DNA of 64,000 nucleotides from Dermatophagoides farinae (Eukaryota > Arthropoda > Arachnida > Sarcoptiformes > Pyroglyphidae), in NCBI RefSeq assembly GCF_024713945.1, contig NC_134681.1, forward strand, positions 5,309,501 to 5,373,500, given 5' to 3'. The translations under genes were made by a program, and so were the position numbers. Shown one piece after another: positions 1 to 11,578 of this stretch. The notes beneath the pieces were generated by a model. The model made no database searches, had not been told where the DNA came from, and worked only from the letters and a program-made list of their open reading frames with translations. Every line of letters starts with the position of its first letter. Positions within the stretch are counted from its first letter, which is position 1.

Positions 1-102
1 TCATCTGATTTGTTTATTTGTGCGGAACGAACTTTAATTGAAAATCAATGTGATGTAAATCTACAAGATCGACATGAAGAGAATTTATGTATTTGGCTAT
101 AA
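1..102 (+). CDS. C-terminal end of an unidentified protein (partial)
   Basis: Frame 1 is open from the first base and ends at a TAA at 100-102, giving 33 residues of mixed, non-repetitive composition (Cys, Trp, charged residues; ending in ENLCIWL). AATAAATAAATAAATA lies about 75 bases downstream (177-192), fitting a polyadenylation signal. The segment CDVNLQDRHE is faintly ankyrin-like, but that is too little to assign a family. The rest of the gene lies left of the window. It could be the end of a last exon or chance; the composition and the poly(A) signal favour a real exon. Confidence 0.5.
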   Translation, partial: SSDLFICAERTLIENQCDVNLQDRHEENLCIWL

Positions 103-1013
103 TTCTTTAAATATGATTTTAAAAATTTATAATTTATTTTCTTCCCCCCATTTTTGAGGTATAGGGGTTTTTATTGAATAAATAAATAAATAGCTCGACT
201 TTGAATGAAATAACTGTCCATCAATCAATTAATCCTGACAAATTGACACCAATTTATCAAACAGTGGCGAAAATTCTTTTGCTCAAATCACTAATCATCA
301 ACATGTGATAAAGAACAATTTTTACGTTCCATTGAAATTACATAATTTTTTTCATCAATTATGCATCTGATATGATAATATCTATCATATCATGAGTGGA
401 TTTTTTTATTCATTTTTCATGCTAAGTCTACAGCAAAAATAATGCATTCATTTTGCCGCCAAAAATTTCAACTCAAAGTACAACTAATGGGCAACTGCGC
501 ATAGTCAAATAGTGGTAGTGCAGCTAACTATTTTCAATGCAAATGTCGCGCGCTTCTTTTCCCCTTCTATTCTCCATACAAATTTGAATTTGATCGTTGG
601 AAAATCGAACATTCGAACTCAACGGTCGTCGAAGACGGTTGTCCTCACTTCGAGCTATTTTTCGTGATCATGTCGTGATATTTTTTCATTTTTTTCTATT
701 TTAATCGTGGATTTTTGCAGTAAATTTTGGAACAAAGAAATTAATCGATTCAAGATTATCGTTGTTAAAACATATTGCGGTCTAAGATCAAAAATTGGCC
801 CCGAAATCGATGAAGATCGTTTGGTTCGGTCATCATGTAATTATGATTCAAGTTGGCGAACAAATCCCATTTTCGGTGACTTTCAAATGTATTTATGACA
901 TTTTGTTTTTCATCAAATTGTATTCAATCACATCCTTTTCAAGTTTTCTTTTTTCAGAGTCCATTATTATAATTGATGTATGATAATTGGAATTCGGATT
1001 AATATATGAAAAC
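103..1013 (+). other. Intergenic stretch with possible upstream exons of the next locus
   Basis: AT-rich, non-repetitive DNA. The first 90 bases look like the 3' UTR of the preceding gene. From about 541 the base composition is richer in G and C, and intron-like borders appear: a pyrimidine tract ending in TTTTTGCAG at 712-720, and a GTAATT to TTTTCAG interval at 837-957. Exon 721-836 is open in one frame (contains KFWNKEINRF) but does not join in phase to a longer ORF. It may be a 5' UTR exon or a decayed coding exon of the locus at 1014-1941. Confidence 0.3.
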
Positions 1014-1534
1014 ATGGTCAATGAGGTAATTTACATTTTGCCTTTGATTGAAAATGCTAACAATTTTCCTTGTCTTTTGAAGCATAAAATTTTCATTGAT
1101 GATCAATGATCATTAGACATATAATTGGTGCCGTCTTTAGAAAAACGATCATGGTAATGATGCCGAGCATTACAAATTTATTGGTGGATATCTGGTCACT
1201 AACATGGTACGATGTCCAACGAAACATTATGTTCGTCATCAGGTAACTTTGGAATTTCGTTATCAATCAATAATTCTAACACTTACATTTCTCAAAAGTC
1301 TATTCAGAACATGCCTGCATTGAATTGTCGGAACAACTTATTCGGTAAGTCGACATATTCTTCATATCTAAAGATTGATAAAGATTGGTCTATCTTTTTT
1401 TATTAGGTTCGTTCCTGAAATTTTACAATCATCAAATTGAAATTCGATTGATGATTATGTTCGAGATCAATTCGGCGGTTCCATTGTTCATCAGCATTCA
1501 ATTCAAGAATAGTTTGGCCATGTTCAACACATGA
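1014..1534 (+). CDS. Candidate small spliced gene, unknown product
   Basis: I infer join(1014..1025, 1141..1242, 1308..1344, 1407..1534), 92 codons plus stop. Introns are 1026-1140 (GTAATT...TTTAG), 1243-1307 (GTAACT...TTCAG) and 1345-1406 (GTAAGT...TTAG), all short like the ERG28 introns. The three main exons read through both internal junctions in one frame, including EHYKFIGGYLVTNMVRC and NMPALNCRNNLF, with no simple-sequence bias. I do not recognise the family. The ATG at 1014 is simply the first in frame below an upstream stop, so more 5' exons may exist. Alternatives are a non-coding spliced RNA or a decayed gene. The splice sites are better supported than the coding claim. Confidence 0.3.
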
Positions 1535-1538
1535 TAAC

Positions 1539-1568
1539 AGGTTAGGCTAGGGTTAGATTAGGCTTAGG
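1539..1568 (+). repeat. Short TTAGG-like degenerate repeat
   Basis: About 30 bases read AGGTTAGGCTAGGGTTAG followed by ATTAGGCTTAGG, a run of variants of the TTAGG unit used at many arthropod telomeres. It sits between the two spliced ORFs of the first locus. It is too short and too degenerate to be a telomere tract and may be coincidence. Confidence 0.3.
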
Positions 1569-1641
1569 AACATGATCTGAGCTATTTCCTATTGAATTTG
1601 ATGCTGATTGAATCTTTGGAATCAATGAAGCGATCGAAAAC

Positions 1642-1941
1642 ATGATTATAAGTCGAAGATTCATGGAATGGAACACATACTTGAAAATGATCATGGTAAG
1701 CAAATGAATAGATTAATTGAACAAACAATTAATATTTATTTTTACTTAGGATCGCCGGCGAACAATTGGGAAATTGAATCTCGAACCACGGATAGAATTT
1801 GGACATTGTCTTGGAACATGGACCGCGATTATGGATTTATTTATGTCAAACGGGACAATTAACGTTTTATGGCGCAATTTGGATGTGAAATATGCATGTA
1901 TTTTATTATTTAAAATTTTTAATAAATTAATATTTCAATAA
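1642..1941 (+). CDS. Second candidate spliced ORF of the same locus
   Basis: join(1642..1695, 1750..1941) gives 81 codons. The intron 1696-1749 has GTAAGC...TTTACTTAG borders, 54 bases. The junction is phase 0 and leaves an uninterrupted, non-repetitive reading frame containing TIGKLNLEPRIEFGHCLG and GTINVLWRNLDVKYACILL. Stops in all frames around 1532-1615 prevent a simple join to the preceding ORF. The locus is therefore either two short proteins, one gene with a further unrecognised intron, or a pseudogene. No family recognised. Confidence 0.28.
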
Positions 1942-2046
1942 AATCAATTAAATTTCAATATATATCGATTAAATTAATATGAGGGGTAAAGGGAATGAAA
2001 GGGGGTCAAAATTGCTGCAACAATCGGTGAGCGACACCATCGATAA

Positions 2047-2223
2047 TTTCGATATATCGAAAAAACAATCGGTCAGTCGGGTGGTCGCGAAAATCGCGAG
2101 TACTCGCGAAAATTGCGAGTAGACTATCGATATATCGATAGTCAGTCGGCTAGTCGTATGTCGTTTGCGAGTACTCGCGATTTTGGCGAGATTTCTGAAC
2201 CACCCAAAATCGCGAGTACTCGC
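2047..2223. repeat. Cluster of perfect palindromes
   Basis: Within 177 bases there is TTTCGATATATCGAAA (2047-2062), TCGCGAGTACTCGCGA (2094-2109), a perfect 22-bp palindrome built on ATCGAT (2122-2143), and two more copies of the core GCGAGTACTCGC (2167-2178 and 2212-2223). The block is rich in CG steps, unlike the flanks. The symmetry keeps both strands partly open, producing shadow ORFs. It could be a small foldback element, a cluster of dimeric protein-binding sites, or a replication/boundary element. No terminal duplication was found. Confidence 0.7.
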
Positions 2224-2229
2224 TGGCAA

Positions 2230-5200
2230 CCACTTTTTTTTCTGTGTTTGTCAATTGTAGCCGAAAATTTTGGCAGCTGTATAATTGTAATTGGATTTGT
2301 AGAAAAAAACCAAATTAATTATATCGTTATTAATATTGTAACTATAAATACGCAATATAATTATTTGATTTTAGCGATTGAAAAAATTCAATGCCAACTT
2401 GTATTGTTATTTGTTGACAACACCCATCACCTGAATGCAATGTAAATATATCAATACAGTGACAATACGGTTACCAAAGAAATCGATTTTATTTCTACAT
2501 TTTTTCCACATATGATTTGTATATCCAGACTTTTGACGGTGACAAAAATTTTTTTTCTTCCACTACCATCGTCCAATTTGTTGTTTGGTAAAGAAAAAAA
2601 TGAAAATGAAATCGATTTTGATCGACCACGACAACAAGTTATCTCTTTAATTAACAAAAAAAAATAACTAAACGATACACATTTGAAATATACTATTTTT
2701 TGAAATATACTATTATTGAAATTCTACAAAACAGGATAGAAAATTAGTTTTTTTTCTGGTGTAAATCATAGAAATACAAAAAACAAAAATCATGATGATG
2801 ATAATGATGAGAAAAACTTTCATCCAACTTTATCCCTTCAAAAGTTTTTATCCGTTTTTGGACCACGCTTGGCTCAAAAAAAAATGCTGGTTCTCGGGTC
2901 TTTTGATTCAATGCATTGAAAATATTCAATTCAAATTTCTTTTTTTTTTATCATCAATTTAGTTTCAAAACAATTGACCATTCTATAGTGAACATACAAT
3001 TAACTGGATAAAAAAAAACGTCAACGATGATTGTTTTACATCAATTGTTGGTTGCAAACAAAAAAAAAAGAAGAAAGATATGGATGGAGCTCAATTTGAA
3101 ACAATTTTTTTTTCATTGTTTTTGTACATCATGGATCCATTCGATGACATATCTTGGATGATGTTCTGATATGATTATGAAAACATCACAGACACACACA
3201 CACACACAAAGAAAAAAACAACATGTTTGAAAACGGATAAAAAGAATGAGAATTTTAGGAAGAAAAAAAATAAATTTAATGAAAAAAAAAAATTCTGACA
3301 ACCTCAAACTGACATGGAGAAAATGAAGTAAATTTGTTTTGTTATTTTTTCCGAATTGGATTTCATTGTCATCATCAATAGAAATGAAATTGTTTTCTTT
3401 CTTGTCATACATACACGATGTGTAGTGGTTTGTAAGACTACAACGAGAAACTATTTTTTTTTTTTTTTTTTGGATTCGTCCATCCATTGATGGATTGATC
3501 AAAAAAAGTTCATGAATTCATTTCATTTCAAAAATCAATCGAATCTATTATTCAATTTTCAGTTAATAAATGTGAATAGAATTTTTTTGGGTTTCGGTTT
3601 CATCCATTCAAATATATTCCAAACGAAAGTTGGTCAAATATTTACCATCATACATAGATTGAAGAAGTATAGAAATGTTTATTCTTTTAAAAAAAAAAAA
3701 ATTATCGACATTTTTATTCATTTTACAACACACACACACACACAAAAAAACATATGGATGGAATTTTTTTTTTAAATATCAAATTTAAAAAATTTGATTC
3801 TCTGGTCTTTCTGAATACTAATATTATTATTTGTACACACACACAGAGAAGAGAAAAAAAGAGTTGAATTTCAAAGATTCTTTACCTGTCTACATTTACA
3901 ATCTTTCATCGTTGTCGATTCGGTCGCCATTCATCATTATATATCGACAACGAACGTCGAACAAGATCGAATCCAGAATCTACTACTTTTGAAATGAAAA
4001 ATTCTTTTATTTTTTATTCTAGTTTCTTCATTGCATTGATCACACACACACACACACACACGGTGACACACTTTTTTTTGTTGAATTATTTAAATGTAAT
4101 TTTAAATTTTAATTATTTGACATTTTGTATACAAACCAAACGAAGAAAAAAAACTGGGAACAAAAGAAAAACAACCACAATAACATCGATGACGACTATG
4201 GAAACCATTTTGGAATATTTAAATTCACAAAATATTTAACTGGATTCATGGATACAACCGATTTTCTAAAACCAATAATGATATTGAAATTTACCGTAGA
4301 ATGTGAATATTTTTTTTCCCCCAAAAGTTTTCATCACTCTGAATTCCTCATATTGGATAGAATTTTTCACTTTTTTTTCGCATAATAAAAAAAGTTATTA
4401 TAATGAATTTTTTTTTCTCCAATTTTTATTTTTTTTCTTCATCATTTTTTTATCCATCAGTTTCTCAGTTTTTTGTTTTGTTTTGCTTTGTTTTGTTTTT
4501 ATTTGATTTATAATGAAACAAATAGAAATAATCCAATGTGACAGAGAGATAAATATGATAATAATAATAATAATATAATTATGAGAATAATAATCAAGAA
4601 TCAAGAATGTATTGGGAATTGGCGTTAGAGGTATTGGTGAGTGTTTTTGTGTTTATGCGTGTTGTGAACATGGATAACATGAATAACAAATGAAATGGAG
4701 AATAAGCGACAATAAAAATGTTAATGTATATATTCTGTTCAAATGATGATGATGATGATTTACCTGAGAAAATAATGTTGATAATGTTTTTTGTCCATGA
4801 TATTGACCATGATGATAATTATGATGATGGTGATAATGATGATGATGATGTGGATAAAAATAATTATCTTAAATGATTGTATTTATGGTATATACGCCTT
4901 CATATTCATTACTTGTGTATAATATTCAAATGTTGTTGTTGTTGTTGTTTGTGTTGTGAGAAGGGTCACAAAAAAAAATTTGAACCGGTTCCGATACCAA
5001 AAAAAAAAACCGGAAACCGAACCGGCAATTCCCGGATTTGGTTCTTCACAATCAACATCTTGTACTAGTTGGTTATTTAGAAAAAGTTTGAATGAATAAA
5101 TGTTCCTAACCTTATACACGAATTAGTTCGGTGACACAGAATTTGTTGATAAATTATAAGAATATAATAATTTGTGAGATTGCACTTGATTATCTTGTTA

Positions 5201-8200
5201 TTTTTTTTTCATATGGAAATGGAATCAAATTCGTTTTTGTTTTGTTTTAATTTGAGACATTTTTGGATTTTTTTTTCATTCATTCATTCGTTCAATCAAT
5301 TAATTTAGATTAGAAAAATTTGATATGATTAAATTGAAAATTGTTCAAAACAAAACACACAAAAATTCCAAATGAGGAATCATTCAAAATCAATGAACCA
5401 AAAAAAAATTATGGCGAGATTATAATGTATGTGAATGGACAACATTCTGGATATTTATTATAATAGGGCGTATATATGTTATTTCGATGATAGCAAAAAT
5501 ATAAAAAATTTTTGTATAGTTTTACCTGTCGCTTTGTGTGTGTGTGTGTGTTTGATTTTGAAATTTTCTTTTTTTTTACCAGAAAATAAAAATTTTGATT
5601 GTATAGATTAATCAACAAATGAAAAAAAAAATAACAACAACATTTGGACTGGTAACCAATATATTATTGTGTATGTGTGAATTCTGTGTGTGTATTCAAA
5701 ATTATCTTATTTCCATACCACCATGTGATGATCACAAAAATTCACAAAATCAATATAGCCAATGTGAACAGACAAACAAACAAAAATAAAATAAAATAAT
5801 TAACAACAATCAGGGGAAGGGAAAAAAATTGATTCTTTTTTTGCATTCTTTATTCATATAGATTTTTTGGTATTTTTTAAATTTTCAATATTCTGTAATT
5901 GTGTTCGGACAAAGAATGAATGATTTTTTTTAGAGGGAATGAAAAAAAAACCAAAATAGAATCTAGTTCTTTTTTTTGATCAAGATTTATAGTGTTGTGA
6001 TATAGTAATTTCATTTTATTTTTACTTTTTTTTTGTTAATTTTTTGATTTCAAAACATAAATTGTGAGGCTTGTATGTTGATTGTTTGTATATAAATGTG
6101 TATGTGGATGTGTCAAATGTGAAAGGCATCGGGTATTTATAGTCATCATCATCATATCAAGACAGAATCATCATCATCATCATCATCAATATAAATCACT
6201 GAAATTCATTTTTATTTGTATGGATTTGTGAATGAATTAATGAGTGAATAAGGGGGAGAGATTCATGATAAAAATGTAACAAAAAAAAAAATCGAATGAA
6301 AAAAAAGTATTCATATCAAAAACAGCAAACAAACAACAACCAGAAAAAAACTGAAATGAAATGAAAATAAAAACAATCGTAAATGAATGAATGAATAAAA
6401 AAAATAAATAAAATTCTGAATTTTCTTTCCATTGTGATGATAATCAGGCATATGTTAATTGAAAAACAAAAATATTCTGATTGCACAGAATCAATTCATG
6501 GTCATTTTTGTTTCATTGTTGAGAATCAAAACTGAATAGTGTCAAAACAACATGCACATTTTCAATAATCAAATGTTTTTAGCCAATCAAATGCCAAACA
6601 TGTTGTATATCACCACAGGTTAATTAAATATTTGTCTGTTTCATCACACACACACACACACGTTTAACCATTTTTCTTTATATGAAAAATTTAAATTGTT
6701 ATCAATCCAAAAAAAATATCGTCATGTAATCGTTGTGTGAATGTGGTAGAAATGAGAAAAAAAAACAAATAATTCATAGCAAACAAGAATATAATAATAA
6801 AAAATAATATATAATCATTTTTGTATATAATATTGAAGACAAAAAAATAAAAAAGAACAAAAATATAACAACAAATATAATTATTGATTCCAAAGAACAA
6901 TAATAATCAAATTAATCAATCGATCAATGAATGAATGAATGGTTTTTAAAAAAAAACAGATTGTGATAATAATAATAATGACGATGATGATGATAGGCCA
7001 AAAAAAAAAAAAATATAACACGGAATCAATCAAAAATCCATTCAAAAATGAGAATCAATTTGAGAAATGAAAAACAGAGACTTTTTGTTTCATATCGTTT
7101 GATGCAATGACCATAATATTTGTTGATGATTGAAATCATGTTCATTTTGATAACGGGAATTAGTGTGTGTTTGTTTGTTTGTATGTATCGTATTTTTCTT
7201 TGTTATTATTATTTTATAGCATATGTATAAAAAAAACAGTAAATTGTGTTGTATTGTTGTTGTTTAAAAAAAAAAAAATTTCATTTGTTATGAATTTGTA
7301 GAAGAAGAATAAGAACAACAAAAAGAAAAAGAATTAGGCCAACAAAATTGATTTTTGGTTTCATTTTCGTAAAAAATAAAATATTTCAGATTGCCAACGG
7401 AGATTTTTATTAACATGACAAAAAAAGGAGAAAAATGGTAATAGTGTAGTGTAAACATTTTTTTTTCAATGTTTTAATGTGAAAATATTGAAATTTTTGT
7501 GAAAATTGAATGAAAGAAATGAAAATTCTTTTCTTTCGTAATTGGATTCGTTAACAATTAATGTCGATGGTGATGATTGTAAAATCATTGTGAGGAATAT
7601 AATTTTTTTTTCACTCGATTTGAATGAAAATGATTGAATTGAAATCCGTGTAATAAAAGTGAATTTTTTTTTTATTGTAAAATTCAAATGAAATGTTTTC
7701 ATTGTTCATGTTTTATATATTCATTTGTTATTGTCGCCATGGATGTTGGATTTTTTTTTGTTGTTGTTGTTGCAAGTATGAAAATGGATAATTCAGGTGT
7801 TTTACATGTATAAATGTGTATTTAGTATGCAAATTAAATGAAATAGAATGAATTGTCGATAAATGATGGTGAAATTGATGGAATATTTTATGAGGATGGT
7901 GATGATGATGATAATGATGATGATCGTTTGAAATAGTTGTTTGTTTGCCATAGCCTATATATACGCATGACCAATAAGTAAAAGGAAATTGAGACGAAGA
8001 AAAAAAAAAAAAAAAATAAAAAAAAATGTGAATGAGAGAGAAAGAGAGAGAGAGAGAGATAGGATATAGAGAAGTAGACAGAAGAATCATAGAATGAGAT
8101 CGTCGATTCGAGATTCGGATCTGGAACTAGAAAGAGAAAAAAAAATTCAAATAAATTTATGTGATAAATGAATATATATATATTTTTATGGAAAATTCTT

Positions 8201-8561
8201 TGATTCGTATTGAAATGAAATTAATCAATCAATCACTTACCATTGTATTTGACGAATTTATATAAGATCATGATGATGATGATGATGATGATTTAAATGA
8301 TGATATAATGAAATGAGCATAACCATATGAAAAATATAATGGATATAAACGATTTTTCATTCGAAATAATATTTCCATATATGTTGAATTCAAATTTGAT
8401 CAAATGGTAAAAAAATATATGTAAAATGAAAATGAGAACAAAAAAAATAAAATAATTCAATGGTCGAAGACAGGTTTTGTATTTATTATATCGGTATATA
8501 TATATCAATCGATTTGTATTTGTGTTTTCAGATTCCATTTATTCTCAAAATTATGTTGTTG
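2230..8561. other. Intergenic, microsatellite-rich, no gene supported
   Basis: AT-rich DNA with (CA)n at 3192-3208, 3729-3743 and 4041-4061, (GAT)n near 4745-4762 and 8270-8293, and many A or T runs. A short CG-richer patch at 4982-5038 carries several ACCGG/CCGGT motifs in both orientations (AACCGGTTCC, AACCGAACCGG), possibly a transposon fragment. The open frames here are translations of simple repeats. The right end is probably the 3' flank of FoxO. Confidence 0.5.
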
Positions 8562-8575
8562 TTTATTTGTTTATT
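8562..8575 (-). promoter_or_regulatory. Candidate FoxO polyadenylation signals
   Basis: On the minus strand two overlapping AATAAA hexamers (plus-strand TTTATT at 8562-8567 and 8570-8575) lie 30-43 bases past the FoxO stop codon. That would give a very short 3' UTR. Further AATAAA copies occur downstream in this AT-rich DNA, so the true cleavage site is uncertain. Confidence 0.3.
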
Positions 8576-8604
8576 TGTTTTTGTTTTTTTTTTTTTTTGG
8601 ATGA

Positions 8605-10875
8605 CTAGTGAACCCAAGATCGTGATGTTGGAACCTGTGTTGGTGATGGACCACCACCATTTGTTTCATTATTGATAAGAACGCCATCAATCACATCAAC
8701 ACTTCCAGCAATATTTTTATTGATATTATTTGTTGAAACAGTCATCAATGATGATGATGTTGATGCTAATTCAATAGTTATCGATGGTGTTTGTGGTAAT
8801 TCCAATTGATATGCTACCGTTGATGGTGATGTTGTAGAAGATTGTTGTAATAATTTTGATGATGTTTCAAACATTGTTTGATGATGTTGATGAACATATG
8901 ATGATGATGATGATTGTAAATGATCGACCGTTTGATTCCCATTAGCTAAATGATGTTGTTGTTGTTGTTGTTGATGATGATATTGACCATTATTCGTATT
9001 GTTACCAGTATTTGTAACTGTTGAGCTGCCCAGTGTTATATATGATAATGTTGTTGCTGATGTTGGTGATGATTGCTGGCTATTTAGCTGCTGTCGTTGT
9101 TGTTGATGAATTGTATTGTTATTATTATTGTTATTATTATAGATGCCAATCTCCATCATTGGTGATGGTGATTCTTGATTGGCAGTAGTATTTGAATTTG
9201 TTGATGTTGTTGTCGATGTTTGATGTTGTTGTGATAATTGGCTGCCCGTTTTATGATTTGGTACTGTCGTATTGGTCGATGATGTATTATGTGATACCAA
9301 TGGTGGACAATTCATTGGTGGTGAATCTAGTCCACCTTGATGATGATGATGTAGATTTGTAAACGTTGAATGTTTTAGATTATGTTGATGTTGATGATTA
9401 AGATGAAGATGGTGTTGATGATGATTACCAAAATCATTTCCACACATATCAACTGTAAGCAAAGTTTGCTGCATTCCTTGATCAATCATTGGATCACCAC
9501 TGAGCAATAAATCTGAATGCATTTGATCAAAAACAAATTCCGAATTGTTACTGTGAAAACTGCTTAAATCATTTGTATGATATAAAGATTGTTGTTGTTG
9601 TTGTTGTTGTTGTTGCTGATGATGATGATGATGATGTTGATGATGATTCTGTTGATAAACATCATATAGAGTATTGTTTGCATCATATGTATTCTGATAT
9701 GGATCATATTGACTATGATGATTTTCATATAGATCCGTATATGTTTGATGCTGTGTCGATGATGGTTGCATCTTATTATTATTATTCTGTTGAATTTGTT
9801 GATGATGTGATGATGATGTTGTTGATGATGATAGATGATATGGTGATCCCCCATATGTATTTGATTGTTGTGATGAATCATACAGCGATGATGTGATCAA
9901 TTCATTATTATTATTCATGATCGATTGTTTCAATGTTAATGTATCTAACATTGATGCTGGAGATGATTTATAATAATTTTGGCCATTCGTATTCAAATGA
10001 TTGTTGCTGTTGTTATTAATGTTGTTGGAATTGGAATTTTCATTTTCATTACATGTACTAGTATTACTACTATTACTGCTACTACAATTAGTATTATTCA
10101 TATTCGGCACTTGTTTTCGATTCGGGTTTGTCGTCGATAATGATGATGTTGACGACGATGACGACGACGAACAAGATGATGATGATGATGATGATGATGA
10201 TGAAGATGATAATGATAATGGTGATGATGTTACTCCTGTCGATAATAATGATGATCCCGATGTTGATAAGACCGTTGTTGTTGATAATGTTGTTGTTGTT
10301 GTTGTTGATAATGATGAAGACGATGCTGTTGGTGATATTGATTGTTGTTGTTGATGGTTTTTATGATGATGAAAATGTTGATGGTTACCATTTGGTGGTG
10401 AATGACGAGATAAATTTTGCTCTTGTTTTTGTTGTTGCTGTCCCTGTTGAACCCGATTAAAGAGATCACGATATGAACCACGACGAATATTCTGTTTTGT
10501 TGAGCTAGTTGTTGTCGTTGATAATGTCATCGATGATGATGATGATGATGATGTAGATAATGGTGTCGAATTGTTTTGAGATTGAGATTGTGTATTTCTT
10601 GTCTTGGTTATTATATCTGTATCCATTTGATTTGTTGATGTGGATGATTCTTCCACATTTGGAATCAATGGGGCCGATAACATTTGTATATCTTGTTGTT
10701 GTTGTTCAACCATTAATTGATAATTAGGATCAGCAATCTGATGTGGTGGATCAATTTGTACGTTTTCCAAATTCAAACATTCCATTAGATGTGAATCCAA
10801 ATGTGGTTGTTGATTACCAGTATTGTAACCATTGGATATGGTTGACGATCCATACCACTGTGACATTGATGAAAC
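8605..10875 (-). CDS. foxo: FoxO transcription factor, exon 3 (C-terminal transactivation region)
   Basis: 756 codons plus TAG. The exon follows an 85-base intron (10876-10960; GTTAGT...TTTAG) and joins in phase 0 after the DNHQ codons of exon 2. It is dominated by Gln, His, Asn and Ser/Thr runs encoded by imperfect CAA/CAT/AAT/TCA repeats, as in the unstructured C-terminal half of insect FoxO proteins. The last residues, SRSWVH, match the conserved SWV-type tail that ends FoxO proteins; this supports both the identification and the stop codon. Blocks outside the runs include LMECLNLENVQIDPPHQI near the start and SDLLLSGDPMIDQG in the middle, possibly activation motifs. FoxO acts in the nucleus downstream of insulin/PI3K/Akt. 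At 756 residues the tail is longer than usual because of repeat expansion. Confidence 0.93.
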   Translation of the reverse strand, partial: VSSMSQWYGSSTISNGYNTGNQQPHLDSHLMECLNLENVQIDPPHQIADPNYQLMVEQQQQDIQMLSAPLIPNVEESSTSTNQMDTDIITKTRNTQSQSQNNSTPLSTSSSSSSSMTLSTTTTSSTKQNIRRGSYRDLFNRVQQGQQQQKQEQNLSRHSPPNGNHQHFHHHKNHQQQQSISPTASSSSLSTTTTTTLSTTTVLSTSGSSLLSTGVTSSPLSLSSSSSSSSSSSSCSSSSSSSTSSLSTTNPNRKQVPNMNNTNCSSSNSSNTSTCNENENSNSNNINNNSNNHLNTNGQNYYKSSPASMLDTLTLKQSIMNNNNELITSSLYDSSQQSNTYGGSPYHLSSSTTSSSHHQQIQQNNNNKMQPSSTQHQTYTDLYENHHSQYDPYQNTYDANNTLYDVYQQNHHQHHHHHHQQQQQQQQQQSLYHTNDLSSFHSNNSEFVFDQMHSDLLLSGDPMIDQGMQQTLLTVDMCGNDFGNHHQHHLHLNHQHQHNLKHSTFTNLHHHHQGGLDSPPMNCPPLVSHNTSSTNTTVPNHKTGSQLSQQHQTSTTTSTNSNTTANQESPSPMMEIGIYNNNNNNNNTIHQQQRQQLNSQQSSPTSATTLSYITLGSSTVTNTGNNTNNGQYHHQQQQQQHHLANGNQTVDHLQSSSSSYVHQHHQTMFETSSKLLQQSSTTSPSTVAYQLELPQTPSITIELASTSSSLMTVSTNNINKNIAGSVDVIDGVLINNETNGGGPSPTQVPTSRSWVH

Positions 10876-10960
10876 CTAAATTGTAGCGATATAATGACAA
10901 CGTAAAAATAAAATCAATTACATCTTCATTATAAACAAAAAAAAAAAACTAAAAACTAAC

Positions 10961-11578
10961 CTGATGATTGTCTTGAATATCGAGCAACAGATTCGAACAT
11001 GTGGATGATGCATTTGATGATGCACGTGGTCTAAACTCATTTGGACTATAACTTGATGTATGAAAATGTGATCCAATACGATTCAAAGCTGTTGAATCAG
11101 CAAATATCTCAAAACTTCCTGTTGAACCAGGACTTGTAACGTGTATATTATTATTGTATGGTAAACCATGAACACCGATCGTATCGGATAGATTTAAATT
11201 CGTCAAACTTAAATTGGTTGTATTCATGATATTTTTATCATTGTTGACTAATGGTTCTGGATAGCATGCAAGAGAAATCATTGAGCCATCTGTCGATTTA
11301 TTCATATTAGGATATTCAGACAATGTGGTCAACGAAATATTATCACCGATGCCTAATTGGCCAAAATTTCTTGCTTGCATACGAAGCTGTTCAACTTTAC
11401 GTTTAACACGTCCACGACGTTTTTCATAATGTTGTGTTTCCATTGATATTGCACGACGACGTGGAGCTTTACCAGGTTTAGCATCTGGATTGATTACCCA
11501 CCATGAACTTTTTCCAGTTCCTTCATTTTGTATTCGTTTAAAACGATTATGTAATGAAAGATTATGACGAATAGAATT
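10961..11578 (-). CDS. foxo: FoxO exon 2: second half of forkhead domain, NLS and Akt sites
   Basis: 206 codons, phase 0 at both ends. The acceptor is CACAG before 11578 and the donor CAG|GTTAGT at 10961/10960. It begins [13 protein letters not shown], the recognition helix region of the forkhead fold, and continues through [18 protein letters not shown], a FoxO signature. RRRAIS (Ser about residue 534 of the whole protein) is the central Akt/SGK site and overlaps the nuclear localisation signal ([14 protein letters not shown] follows). [11 protein letters not shown] near residue 677 is the third RxRxxS Akt site. The exon ends [10 protein letters not shown]. All three canonical Akt sites are therefore kept, implying normal 14-3-3-dependent nuclear exclusion (inference from the family). 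Confidence 0.96.

Noticed and set aside
1969-2445. Overlapping ORFs on both strands through the palindrome cluster
   Set aside because: Openness on both strands follows from the palindromic sequence; no splice or start evidence.
9573-10460. Plus-strand poly-Val, poly-Asp and poly-Met frames
   Set aside because: They are antisense shadows of the His/Gln/Ser runs in FoxO exon 3.
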